The position numbers were made by a program, and so were the translations under genes. From contig NZ_VUOC01000004.1 of NCBI RefSeq assembly GCF_008386695.1, positions 2,234,327 to 2,298,326 on the forward strand: a DNA stretch of 64,000 bases, read 5' to 3'. The notes below the pieces were generated by a model. It searched no databases. It saw only the letters and a list, made by a program, of their open reading frames with translations, and had not been told where the DNA came from. The DNA comes from Chitinophaga agrisoli. Its GTDB lineage: Bacteria; Bacteroidota; Bacteroidia; Chitinophagales; Chitinophagaceae. This document shows positions 51,634 to 62,100 of the stretch, one piece after another (the stretch's first letter is position 1; every line of letters starts with the position of its first letter).

Positions 51634-53163
51634 TTAATAATAACCGTTGTTCTGATCGTACAGCCCGGGTTTTGCCAGTATTTCCGCTTGTGGCACCGGG
51701 TAAATAATAAACTGGGGCACTACCTCATGCACGGTGGCTGTTGCACTATCGCTGGCGATCCAGGCGTTCATGGTGCTCACGGCCATGCCTTCGCGCACCA
51801 GGTCGTTCCAGCGGAGCCCTTCTCCCAGGAACTCTCGGCGGCGCTCTTCCATCAATGCCGCCAGGGTTACATTGGCTGTAGGCCCTACGCCGGCGCGGCT
51901 TCTTACCTGGTTTACGATATTATCAACATCCGCCTGTGAGCCGGTTGCGCCGTGTAGAATACATTCCGCCTTCATCATCAGCACATCCGTATAGCGCAAT
52001 ACGATGAAGTTGATCGGCCAATCATCCCGCTTAGTACCCTTTCTATTCATGTCAATGTATTTCCGGATAAAGGGACGTGTAGTATCCATTACCGTTGGCG
52101 CGGATGCAGATGGAGCATAGGCGTGCTGTATGGAGAAAGTATCCCGTTTATCCACGCCGCCGCCTGCGTTATCGCGGTAAGACTGCAGCATATTCTTTGT
52201 TACATTGTAAGAGGCGGAGCCATAACCGTTGCCATAACTTTGCAAGCCCAGACCGGTCCAGTAAGTATCCGGCACTAGCTGGCTGGGAAAATCCGCGCCG
52301 TTGGTGGTGGACACAAATTGTATATCAAACAGTACCTCTTTATTATTCTCGTTGGTATAGGAAAAGATGCTGGCATAATCATTCAGGAAGGCATAACGGC
52401 CGCTGTTGATAATATCATTGAACAGGGCCAGCGCTTTATCATACTCGTTGCTGTTAAGACCAGGGCCGCCGTCTATACCATAGGTAGGGCCGGATTTTGT
52501 CATATACACCAATCCCAGCATGCCTTTGGCAGCAAAGCTTGTGGGCCGGCCCAGGTCTGCGTTGGGATAAGAAGCCGGCAGATTATCTATAGCATACTGC
52601 AGATCCCCTATGATAAAATTATACACGTCTGGTACTGGGCTTCTGCCAATATTGCCCACTTCTGTAATGGTCATCACCTTATCAATAATGGGCACTTTGC
52701 CATAGAAACGCAGGAGGTTGAAATAATAGAATGCCCGTATGAAACGGCATTCCGCGGTAAAACGCCTGCTCAGCGAATCCGACAGGATGCCGGTACCTTT
52801 TGCAGCGATAGCATCCAATACGGTATTGGCATTGTATACTCCGTTGAATGCATCATTCCAGGCGCTTACAATAAAAGCAGTGGTGGTAAGGTTGGGCGAG
52901 AAATCGTTGATGCCCTGCCAGTCACGGTTACCGTCAGAGGCAGGATTCACATTATCAGAGCGCATCTCCCCCATCCACATGGCCCAGTCCGGGTAGGCCC
53001 GCAGCTTGTTATAGACGCCGTTAACGGCCTGCTGAAAATCACTGAGATTGGTATAAAAATTCTCCGTGGTAATATTGGAAACAGGGTTCAGGTCCAGCTT
53101 CTTGCTACAGGCGCTCAATATCACCAGTGAAAACAATATTGAAATATATGATAGACGTTGCAT
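51634..53163 (-). CDS. SusD/RagB-family glycan-binding lipoprotein
   Basis: The 509-residue protein has a lipoprotein signal (ISILFSLVILSAC, Cys at 19). The SusD pattern follows: KKLDLNPVSNITTENFYTNLSDFQQAVNGVYNKL, then AECRFIRAFYYFNLLRFYGKVPIIDKVMT at about 137-165 and SFAAKGMLGLVYMTKSG. The end has RRREFLGEGLRWNDLVREGMAVSTMN and IYPVPQAEILAKPGLYDQNNGY, the standard closing signature. It sits 23 bases downstream of its SusC partner and 17 bases before PL22. It should bind the oligogalacturonate- or rhamnogalacturonan-type substrate, though specificity is inferred from its neighbours only. Confidence 0.95.
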   Translation of the reverse strand: MQRLSYISILFSLVILSACSKKLDLNPVSNITTENFYTNLSDFQQAVNGVYNKLRAYPDWAMWMGEMRSDNVNPASDGNRDWQGINDFSPNLTTTAFIVSAWNDAFNGVYNANTVLDAIAAKGTGILSDSLSRRFTAECRFIRAFYYFNLLRFYGKVPIIDKVMTITEVGNIGRSPVPDVYNFIIGDLQYAIDNLPASYPNADLGRPTSFAAKGMLGLVYMTKSGPTYGIDGGPGLNSNEYDKALALFNDIINSGRYAFLNDYASIFSYTNENNKEVLFDIQFVSTTNGADFPSQLVPDTYWTGLGLQSYGNGYGSASYNVTKNMLQSYRDNAGGGVDKRDTFSIQHAYAPSASAPTVMDTTRPFIRKYIDMNRKGTKRDDWPINFIVLRYTDVLMMKAECILHGATGSQADVDNIVNQVRSRAGVGPTANVTLAALMEERRREFLGEGLRWNDLVREGMAVSTMNAWIASDSATATVHEVVPQFIIYPVPQAEILAKPGLYDQNNGYY

Positions 53164-53186
53164 GAGATGATCAATTTAAGTATTCG

Positions 53187-56100
53187 CTAAAAAGTAACAT
53201 TTACGCCAACGATAACTGTTTTGTTGAGCGGCATAGCGCCATAGTCGCCGGGTAAAGGGTAGCTGCCGCTGCCGCTTACGTTGGTATTCTGCGCCTCGGG
53301 GTTTACGCCGCCTTTATAGTTATCCCAGCTAAACCAGTTCTGCAGCGTGGCATATACGCGGGCATTATTGATGAAACCAGATTTGAGATAACGTTTCAGG
53401 TTATAACCCAGGGTAATGTTCTGTATGCGTACAAAATTGGAAGAGTACAACCAATCAGTGGTGAACAGCGGTATGGTATAACCCAGCCCGATCTTGCCCC
53501 TGGGCGCATTGGGATTAGGGTTGGCAGCCGTCCACCTGTCACGCCAGACCCCCAGGTTGGTAGCGCGGCCATTGGCCGGGTTGTCAATAGCGCGGGCCAG
53601 GAAAGAATAAATGGAACCGCCCGTTTGGCCATACACCTGTACGTTCAGGTCAAAATCTTTATACTTGAAAGTGTTGGTGATGCCCCAGGTAAATTTGGGC
53701 GTAGGCTGGCCGGCAACCACACGGTCGTTCGCATCGATCTTGCCGTCTTTATTAGCGTCCAGGTATTTGGCGTCACCTACGGTTTGTCCGCTCAGTTTGG
53801 CTATTTTGGCGTCTGCCATATCTGCTTCCGTTAAAGTGCCAATGGTTTTTATCAGGTAAAAGCTATACATGGGCAGCCCTTTCTGCAGCAGGAAAGCAGG
53901 GTTACCGCTATAGGCCGCAGATACGTTAATGGGCGCATCATCCGGGCCAAGTGATAATACCTCATTCTTATTGTAGGCAACATTGGCATTGGTGCTCCAC
54001 TGGAAATCGCGTTTTACGATGTTCATGGTGTTTACCGCCAGCTCCACACCAGTATTTTTTACCGCGCCTATATTCTGCAGGCTGCTGGTAAAACCGCTGG
54101 CAGCGGGAACAGGAATGTTCAGCAGCAGCCTTGTGTTCCTTCTTTCATATACATCAAACACGATGTTTACCCGGCTCTTTAACAGCGAAGCGTCGAAACC
54201 GGCATCATATGTATTTGACATTTCCCATTGCAGCAACGGGTTGGGAATACCGTTAGGGATCTGGCCGGTTACGGTAACCGGGGTATTGCCGCCAAAGCTG
54301 TAATTAGCGCCGGTGAGCAAAGCCTGGGTGGCATAATCGCCTATGCTGTAGTTACCCGCCCTGCCCCAGCTGGCGCGCAGCTTCAGATCGTTAAAAAGGC
54401 TCTGGCGTTTCATAAATGGCTCTTCAGAGATACGCCAGCCTGCGGATACAGAAGGGAAGGTGCCCCATTTGTTAGCGCTTCCGAAACGGGATGAACCATC
54501 CCGGCGGATGCTGGCGCTAAGCAGGTATTTATCGCGGAAGCCATATTGCAAGCGTGTATAATAAGAGAGCAGCGCGTTATTGCTTTCCGTAGTGTTACCC
54601 GTTACCGTTACACCATTTGTATTAGGAATGGCATTGTTGAGCGTAGTTACAATATCGTTGGCAAAGCCGCCGGCAGTGCTTAGCGTAAAGTTCTCGATAT
54701 GCACATAGTTGTAGGAGAAACCCGCCACCGCGGAAATGGTGTGATCTGTGCCGATGCTATGGTTATAGCTCAGCGTATTCTCGTTCACAAAGTTCTGCTT
54801 TTTATAACCGCTGTAAGAGCCGGAGGAGTTCTTACCTGGCTGTGCTAAATACTGGGCCGGATTGCCGGTAGCAAAATCAGACGTATATTTTTTAGTGTTC
54901 TGGTTCGCTTCATCATAGTTGAGGGTAGATCTGAATGCCAGCCCTTTCAGCAGCTCATAATCGCCATACATCGAGTACAGGATACGCGTGGTTTTATTCT
55001 GGTTGATGGTATGGTTTAGGAAAGCTACCGGGCTTACGCTGGAGGTAGCCCAGGGATACACGGAGTTTTTCCCGGCGCCTGAGTTGATACCTGCGGTATC
55101 TTCCACAATGGGCGCCATGTTGAATAATTTCATCAACTGGTTGTCCTTCCCTTCCGCGCTGGGCGAGTTCGTTTCTGAGTAGGTAGGCGCCAGGTTAAAC
55201 CCGAACTTTAGCCGTTTGGTGGCGTTCACTTCGATATTAGCCCTGGCGGCGTAGTTCTTGTAACCAGAATTGATCAATACACCTTCCTGGTTCAGGTAAT
55301 TGCCGGAGAAGAAATAACGTACTGCATCCGTACCGCCGCTTACAGACAGCTGATAGTTCTGGAAAGGCGCCGCTCTGAAAGCAGTATCCTGCCAGTCCAC
55401 ATATTCCAGCCCCGGATGGCCGGGCATGGTCCATCTGTCATCCGGCATAAAGTTATTATTATAGGCGCCCGGCGCAAGTCCCAGGATAGCCCTGCGTTCG
55501 TCATTGGTTTGGGAAGCCGTTCTGCCCGCGCCGGAGTTCACCCATTTATAATTGGCCAGTTCTGTAGCCTGCTCAATCCATTCTTCCGGCGAAAGCACAT
55601 CCAGTTTCCTGGCAGCGCGGCTAACGCCGGCATACGCGTTAAGCGCTACCTGCGGTTTGCCAACGCGGCCTCTTTTGGTAGTGATGATCACCACCCCGTT
55701 AGCCGCCCTGGAGCCATAGATAGCGCCAGCGGCAGCATCTTTTAATACCTGTATGCTTTCAATATCATTGGGATTAAGGTTGTTCAGCGGGTTACCGGTA
55801 AAACCACCGGAAGCGCTCTGGCTCACCACATCCAGCGGAAAACCATCTATCACATACAGCGGCTCTGTACCGGCGCTGATGGAGCCGGAGCCCCTAACCT
55901 GTACGCTAAAACCCGCGCCCGGCATAGTGGTTTGCTGCCGGATCTGCACGCCCGGCATCTGGCCAATAAGCGCCTGATCAACACGGGTAACCGGCCGCTC
56001 TTCAATCCCTTTTGCATTGAAGGTAGCCACTGCGCCGGTAATATCGCGTTTACGGCTGGTGCCATAACCGATCACCAGCACCTCTGTAAGGCCCTGGTTC

Positions 56101-56429
56101 ACTTTGGAGAGCTCAACGGTGAGTTTGGGATCACGTGGATCCGCTATTTCCCTGGTCTCATAGCCTACATAAGTAAATATCAAACCCGCCATTTTGTGCA
56201 CATTCAGGTGAAAACGCCCCTGTGCATCGGTAACAGTACCTGTATTAGTGTCTTTAACGCGTACGTTTACGCCTGGCAGCGGTGATTTATCATCAGCATC
56301 CAGTACCTGGCCATCGATAGGATGACCACCCTGGGCAAAACCGTTGGAATACTGGATCACCAGTAAGGCGCACATCAACAAAATGCGGAAGATGCGCGAG
56401 GGATAAGGTTGGAAGGTTTCATTTTTCAT
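53187..56429 (-). CDS. SusC/RagA-family TonB-dependent transporter
   Basis: I use the ATG at 56427-56429 (1080 residues). The open frame extends seven codons further to a TTG, but the signal peptide (MKNETFQPYPSRIFRILLMCALLVIQYSNGFAQ) starts at the ATG. A carboxypeptidase-regulatory domain follows (IDGQVLDADDKSPLPGVNVRVKDTNTGTV). The TEVLVIGYGTSRKRDITGAV segment is at about 120-139, then a plug (GSGSISAGTEPLYVIDGFPLDV; AANGVVIITTKRG) and a barrel ending NKTVIVGVNVTF. It lies 27 bases after the small membrane peptide and 23 before SusD. Confidence 0.95.
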   Translation of the reverse strand: MKNETFQPYPSRIFRILLMCALLVIQYSNGFAQGGHPIDGQVLDADDKSPLPGVNVRVKDTNTGTVTDAQGRFHLNVHKMAGLIFTYVGYETREIADPRDPKLTVELSKVNQGLTEVLVIGYGTSRKRDITGAVATFNAKGIEERPVTRVDQALIGQMPGVQIRQQTTMPGAGFSVQVRGSGSISAGTEPLYVIDGFPLDVVSQSASGGFTGNPLNNLNPNDIESIQVLKDAAAGAIYGSRAANGVVIITTKRGRVGKPQVALNAYAGVSRAARKLDVLSPEEWIEQATELANYKWVNSGAGRTASQTNDERRAILGLAPGAYNNNFMPDDRWTMPGHPGLEYVDWQDTAFRAAPFQNYQLSVSGGTDAVRYFFSGNYLNQEGVLINSGYKNYAARANIEVNATKRLKFGFNLAPTYSETNSPSAEGKDNQLMKLFNMAPIVEDTAGINSGAGKNSVYPWATSSVSPVAFLNHTINQNKTTRILYSMYGDYELLKGLAFRSTLNYDEANQNTKKYTSDFATGNPAQYLAQPGKNSSGSYSGYKKQNFVNENTLSYNHSIGTDHTISAVAGFSYNYVHIENFTLSTAGGFANDIVTTLNNAIPNTNGVTVTGNTTESNNALLSYYTRLQYGFRDKYLLSASIRRDGSSRFGSANKWGTFPSVSAGWRISEEPFMKRQSLFNDLKLRASWGRAGNYSIGDYATQALLTGANYSFGGNTPVTVTGQIPNGIPNPLLQWEMSNTYDAGFDASLLKSRVNIVFDVYERRNTRLLLNIPVPAASGFTSSLQNIGAVKNTGVELAVNTMNIVKRDFQWSTNANVAYNKNEVLSLGPDDAPINVSAAYSGNPAFLLQKGLPMYSFYLIKTIGTLTEADMADAKIAKLSGQTVGDAKYLDANKDGKIDANDRVVAGQPTPKFTWGITNTFKYKDFDLNVQVYGQTGGSIYSFLARAIDNPANGRATNLGVWRDRWTAANPNPNAPRGKIGLGYTIPLFTTDWLYSSNFVRIQNITLGYNLKRYLKSGFINNARVYATLQNWFSWDNYKGGVNPEAQNTNVSGSGSYPLPGDYGAMPLNKTVIVGVNVTF

Positions 56430-56456
56430 GTGGAGTAGAATTTGAATCAAAATGTT

Positions 56457-56576
56457 TCATAACAGGAAATAAAAGAGCAGGGCGCAAGCGAGGATGAAGA
56501 GCAGGACCAGCACCTTTTCCAGCCTTTTTAGCTGTTTGAGATGCTGCTGCCGGTTATGTTCATGTTCTACCTGCAT
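56457..56576 (-). CDS. 39-residue single-pass membrane peptide
   Basis: The frame encodes 39 residues: a polar, charged N-terminus (EHEHNRQQHLKQLKRLEK) and a hydrophobic helix at about 21-39 ending ALLFYFLL. It lies 6 bases after the GH31 stop and 27 bases before the SusC start on the same strand. Such tight packing with co-directional genes makes a real gene likely. It shares length, topology and a -FLL end with the peptide at 34602-34721, but their residues otherwise differ. I do not recognise a family. It may be a small membrane-anchored partner or a leader-type peptide in the PUL. Confidence 0.6.
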   Translation of the reverse strand: MQVEHEHNRQQHLKQLKRLEKVLVLLFILACALLFYFLL

Positions 56577-56582
56577 ACTATG

Positions 56583-59003
56583 TTATAGTTGTACAATGTC
56601 CACGCTACCGGCTGTCCCGGCCGGCATACCGCTTATCTCCAGTATTTGCGTTGCTGCATCATAGTCCCATTTGATGGCAGCAGTGCCAGTTACATTCTTT
56701 GGTTTTGCCGGCAGGTGTACTTTCAGCAAAAAGCGCTTTAAGGTACTTTTATAGTTGGCAGTTGCCGGCGCTATCGAGATCTTCAGATGTTCATTCACAG
56801 TATTGCTGCTAATGGTAGTGGTAGCAAATTTCCCCTGCTGGTAATCCAGGCTTTTCCCATCATCTTCATACAGCCTGAAAGCTGTGTTTTCGCCCGGGTA
56901 GATATCTAATGTCAGCGTATCGATCACCCGCTCGCCTACATATTGCTGCACAGGCTGGGTGGGGATGATACTGCCGGCTTTTATATACAGCGGCAGCTGA
57001 TCCAGCGGCGTTACCACATTCAGGTATTGTTTGCCTGCATAGGTTTTACCTGTCCAGTAGTCTATCCACTGGCCTTGCGGCAGGTATACGATACGGGTGG
57101 CAGCGCCTTTTTGCGTTACCGGGCATACCAGCAGGCTGCTGCCCAGCAGGTACTCGTCGGTGATATCATATACATTTGGATCATCCTGGTAAGCCAGCAC
57201 CAGGGCCCGCATAAGGGGCATGCCCGTGGTGTACATATCATAAGCGTTGCTATAGAGATAAGGCAACAGCTGGTAACGTAGGTGGTCATATTTTATGAAA
57301 TTGGCCAGCGCCTCCTTACCATAGTTCCAGGGCTCTTTGTAACCAGGATGGTCCATACCAAAGACCATGGCCACAGGGCTCAGCATCCCGAACTGGCACC
57401 AGCGGATATACAGCTCCGGATCCGCGGGGCGTTCAAAGCCGCCCATACAATGCGCCCAGTAGCCTACGCCAGACAATCCGATATTAAGACCCGCACGTAT
57501 CACCGGTTCAAAATATTGCCACTCACTGGGCCAATCGCCCGCAAAAATGTAAGGATAACGCTGAATGCCAGCCCAGCCTTCGCGGGTCTGGTTCATGCCC
57601 CGCATGCCATTATAAGCCGCAAATTTTTCGTAGGGCGCTTTGGTATAGGCAAGCGGAAATATATTGTGCAGCTTACGCACGGCATCGCCCGTAGGGCCTA
57701 CTTTATTGCTCTCGTTGGCCAGGTGGCCAAAGGAGCTGCCTTCGTCTGTTTTAAGGAAACGGGCGCCAATGCTGGCCACTTTCATCACGGCATGGTCCCA
57801 CCACCAGTTTACGGCGCTGCTGTCAAAATAGTTAGGAAACTCACCGGGGCCTTTGGCTTCCGGGTAGGTATACCCGCCGGCAACGGCATTATCCAGCAAC
57901 CGGTTGTGCAGGCCATTATCCAGGCGGGGCCGTATATGCAGGCCTACTGCGCCAAAATGCATGGCGTACAGGGTATCGAACATGGTCTTGGGATTGTTGA
58001 AGGTTTCCCGCCATTCGAAACTGGTAGCGCCTTTTCCGCCGTTTTTACCAAACAGGCGCCAGGTAGAATCCAGGAACAGGATGTCTACCGGGATACCCAG
58101 TTCCCGGTAGCGCCGGGCCAATGCCAGCACATAACTTACGGAGGTATGCTGCTCATATCCCCAGGTGCCGCCGCTGTAGGTGCCTACGTGCAGCCCCATG
58201 GCAAACGAGGGCATTAAGGGAGAGCGGCCCGTTAGCGCGGTGTACTGATCCAGTATGCCGGCAAAACCGGGACCATATATAAAATAGTAGTCCAGCTCCG
58301 CGTTGCCTTGTTCGGCGCTGAAGGTGTATTGATCAGGAACGGTACTGCCCATATCCCAGGTAGAGGCAAAGGAGCTATGCAGGAAAATGCCGTATCCTTT
58401 GGTGCTCATAAAAAAGGGGACCGGGCTGTAGTTGGCCGCTAGTATATTATAGGCGCCGGTAGCGTGGGGCATGCCGGACCCTCTTTCCACATTCAGCCGT
58501 ACGGTTTTGCCGCGGCGGTCCAGGAAATCCATCCGCTCCCCAAAACCAAAGAAATGCTCATCCGGTTGTAATCTTTTCCGGCAACCGGTGCTATCGGCAG
58601 ACAATAATGCGCCGGCGCCCGATTCTGAAGATAACAGGCGCCCATCCGCCGTAAATACGTCTATAGTGAAAGGCTGTTTATTAACGATCACCCGCAGGGC
58701 ATCCGTCTGCAATTCGAAACGGGCAGTTGTTTCCTTTGTCCGCACATCCACCGCCGGCCAGTCGTAAGCGGTGACCATCCATGGTTCATTAGGCGCAAAA
58801 CTGCCATTACGGCTGGCGCGCACCCTAAACATGGCAGGCGTACAAAATTCCACTTGTACTTCCGCACTGGTAGTGGTGAAATGAACTGTGTTCCCTTTTT
58901 TGTTGAAGTCCTGCCGGTAGTCCCCTATTTGAGCCTGTACATATAATGCCTGTAGCATCATTGTCCCGGTTACCAGCCATCGTACTAAAATTCCCCTTAA
59001 CAT
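56583..59003 (-). CDS. GH31 glycosidase
   Basis: The 806-residue protein has a signal peptide (residues about 1-25, ...ALYVQAQ). The N-terminal sandwich carries HFFGFGERMDFLDRRGKTVRLN. The barrel starts at SFAMGLHVGTYSGGTWGY and carries the nucleophile in FLKTDEGSSF (Asp420) and the acid/base in IFAGDWPSEW (Asp490). The end has DQLPLYIKAGSIIPTQP and FRLYEDDG. Family members remove alpha-linked glucose, xylose or galactose, and I cannot choose between them. It has no PA14 insert, unlike the GH31 at 35015. It is the first gene of the minus-strand PUL and is divergent from the second hybrid sensor with 182 bases between. Confidence 0.92.
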   Translation of the reverse strand: MLRGILVRWLVTGTMMLQALYVQAQIGDYRQDFNKKGNTVHFTTTSAEVQVEFCTPAMFRVRASRNGSFAPNEPWMVTAYDWPAVDVRTKETTARFELQTDALRVIVNKQPFTIDVFTADGRLLSSESGAGALLSADSTGCRKRLQPDEHFFGFGERMDFLDRRGKTVRLNVERGSGMPHATGAYNILAANYSPVPFFMSTKGYGIFLHSSFASTWDMGSTVPDQYTFSAEQGNAELDYYFIYGPGFAGILDQYTALTGRSPLMPSFAMGLHVGTYSGGTWGYEQHTSVSYVLALARRYRELGIPVDILFLDSTWRLFGKNGGKGATSFEWRETFNNPKTMFDTLYAMHFGAVGLHIRPRLDNGLHNRLLDNAVAGGYTYPEAKGPGEFPNYFDSSAVNWWWDHAVMKVASIGARFLKTDEGSSFGHLANESNKVGPTGDAVRKLHNIFPLAYTKAPYEKFAAYNGMRGMNQTREGWAGIQRYPYIFAGDWPSEWQYFEPVIRAGLNIGLSGVGYWAHCMGGFERPADPELYIRWCQFGMLSPVAMVFGMDHPGYKEPWNYGKEALANFIKYDHLRYQLLPYLYSNAYDMYTTGMPLMRALVLAYQDDPNVYDITDEYLLGSSLLVCPVTQKGAATRIVYLPQGQWIDYWTGKTYAGKQYLNVVTPLDQLPLYIKAGSIIPTQPVQQYVGERVIDTLTLDIYPGENTAFRLYEDDGKSLDYQQGKFATTTISSNTVNEHLKISIAPATANYKSTLKRFLLKVHLPAKPKNVTGTAAIKWDYDAATQILEISGMPAGTAGSVDIVQL

Positions 59004-59185
59004 ATTTCGCGTTGATTTAGTGAATCCCCCCTGTCCGCTATAAAATTGGCAGTAAAAACGGGTTCAGCACATGGAGAAATTGCTTTTATGCTGTAAAAAT
59101 GTACAGTGCGCGGGGTGACTAGGAGAGCATGGGATGGAAATTTTGTTATTTATTGGCAAATTCCGGTAGCCTTTAAAATTCCGTT
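59004..59185. other. Divergent region between GH31 and second hybrid sensor
   Basis: These 182 bases hold no gene and no clear TAnnTTTG promoter on either strand. The sequence is AT-rich near both ends. Confidence 0.4.
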
Positions 59186-62100
59186 ATGCAATCACTGAAA
59201 TGTGTATCCAACATTTGCAGCTGTATTTTGCTATTCCTATGTCATATAGCTGCATATGCCAACCAATCCGCCGTCAATTCCACTTTTAATAGCAGTATTG
59301 GCCTGGAACAACTCACTACCCGCGACGGACTTTCCCAGAATACAGTGCGCTGCCTCCTGCAGGATAAAAAAGGATTTATATGGATAGGCACCCTGAATGG
59401 CCTGAACCGGTACGATGGCAAAAAATTCATTGTATACCGGCCGGAATACGGGAATCCACATTCCATCAGTGACACCCGCATCCGCGAGCTGCATGAGGAC
59501 CGTTATGGTTTTATATGGGTAAAAACCTTTGAAGGCAGGTTTCATTGTTTTGATCCGGTACAGGAATCATTTATAGCATATAGCCTGGGCAATGAAGAGC
59601 TGAGCTATGACCAGCTGTTCCAGTCATCCACAGGCGACACCTGGTTATATGGCCGGTCCAATGGCTGCCTGCGCGTGCAGCGTAAGCGGGGCATATTTGT
59701 ATCCCAGCGTTATCCGCTACCGGGCAGTCAGCATGTGAATTTCATGTATGAGGACGGGCAGCATAATATCTGGATCGGTACGGCCAATGGATTATACCGC
59801 ATAAATGCAGACGGGAAACTAATGGACAGCTTTGCCGCCACCTCCGGCGGTCAGCATTATGATTTTATACAGGCATTTGCCGGAAACGGGCAGCTCTATT
59901 TTGTGAGCCGCCAGCAGGTATTTGCCTACCATCTGCAGTTGCATACTTTTACCGCCCTGCCCATGGAGCAGCCCCTGGCGCTCACCGGCGCAGCCTGGTT
60001 AAACAGCGCTACCTTGCTGCTGGGCACCAGCCGCGCAGGGGTTAAACTGCTGCAACTGGGCTCCGGGAAACTGTTGCCTGCAGGCGGCATTTTTGGAGAA
60101 GAAATACCTGGGCATATTGATATCACCACCTCTCCCCAAAAAGAAATATGGGTAAATAACCATTCCGGGACTATCTGGTATTACGACCCGGTACAACCAC
60201 ATACCCGGCACTTTACGGTAATACCATCACCGGTAATGCGGCTGATAGACGACGACCGTTTAAGCTTTAAAACAGACAACAAACAAAATACCTGGATCAC
60301 CAGCTATGGCGGCGGCCTGTATTGTTATAACCGGCTGGCAGATACCCTGCAGCATTTCAGTTATCATACCAATGACCCGGACGGGCTTAGCTCCAACTAC
60401 CTGCTAAGCGTACTGACAGACCGCTCCGGCCTGATATGGGTAGGCACGGAACATACCGGTTTAAACAAACTGGTGCCGCAATCCTTTACGGTTGCCCATT
60501 ACTACCCGGATACAAACAGCCCGCGGCATTATACCGCCAATATTGTAAAAACATTGTTCGAAGACAGCCGGGGGAATATCTGGGTAAGCACCAAGAACGG
60601 ATCATTAAACCTCTACAATAGCCAGCTGCAGAAGCTTCGCTCCATGGAGCACCTGTTTCCCCATCAAAGCACCAATATATATTGTATAGAAGAGGATGAG
60701 AAAGGGTATATATGGCTGGGCACCAAGGGACAGGGATTATATATAGTACACCGGGACTCGCTGCAATGGCCGGCCCGCCAGTTTATGATGCCCGAACAGG
60801 AAGCCGGCAGCAATAAAAGCAACCTGTTGTACACCATTTTAAAAGACCGGCAACACCGGATCTGGATCGGCAGTTTTGGCGCAGGGCTTTACCTGGCCAC
60901 GTATAAGGGCGGCCGTGATCTTACGCTTTCCAACTATTTTGGCACCCACGAAACCTTAAAAGACATACGCTGTTTGCTGCAGGATAAGGCAGGAGATATA
61001 TGGGCAGGCACCAATAATGGGCTGATCGTATTTAACCCGGATCAGCTGCTGCAGCATAAAACGGCATTCAAAGTATATCAGTCCGGGCTACGGCATCCCA
61101 ACGGATTAACCAGTAATGTGATCAAGACCATCTGCGAAGATCATGCAGGGCGGATCTGGATAGGCACCTATGGTGGCGGCTTTAGCCGTTTTATACCCGC
61201 GGCAGGCAAGCAACCCGCCTCTTTTCAGACCTATACCACACAACAGGGCCTCTCCCACGATATTGTGAACGGCATGATGGAAGATGAGCAGGGCGATCTC
61301 TGGATCAGCACAGAGAATGGCCTTACCAGATTTGATCCCGACAAACATACTTTCGAGATCTTCTATTTTTCCAACAGCACCCTTGGCAACCTGTTTGCCG
61401 AAGCAGCCTGTTGCAAAAGAAGGAACGGCCAGCAGCTATGGGGCTGTATGGATGGATTTTATAGCTGCTATCCTTCTCTCATGAAAACAGATAGTGTAGA
61501 AGCCCCTGTGATGCTCACAGGCTTCAGCATTGCCGGTGGCCCGGCCAGGCGCAGCAAAGGACAGTCTGCCATCGGCAGCGCCAAAGAGATCATCCTGGAA
61601 CCCGGGCAAAAAGTATTCAGCCTGGAATTTGCCTCGTTGGCTTTCCGCAATCCGCAGCAGAACAAATACACTTATATACTGGAGAATTATGAAGATGAGT
61701 GGAACCCACCAGCCGGTTATAACATCGCCACTTACCGGAACCTGCCTCCGGGCGAGTACACCTTCCGCGTAAAGGGCACCAACAACGATGGTAGCTGGAG
61801 CCGGCAGGAAGCCTCCGTACGTATTATTGTAAAACCGCCTTTCTGGCGCTCTTTGCCCGCCTTTATATTATACGGCTGTGTGATAGTAGCGCTGGTGCTG
61901 GGTATACGCCTGGTGCGCAAACGGATCTATCATCTGCAACATGCCGTAGCGCTGGAAAAAGAGCTGACAGAATACAAGCTGAACTTCTTCACCAATATAT
62001 CACACGAGTTCCGCACGCCGCTGTCGCTTATTGTAAGCGCCATGGAAAACCTGTTGCCCGGCCAGCAAAGCACCTGGCAAACGGGCAAACATCTGCACAT

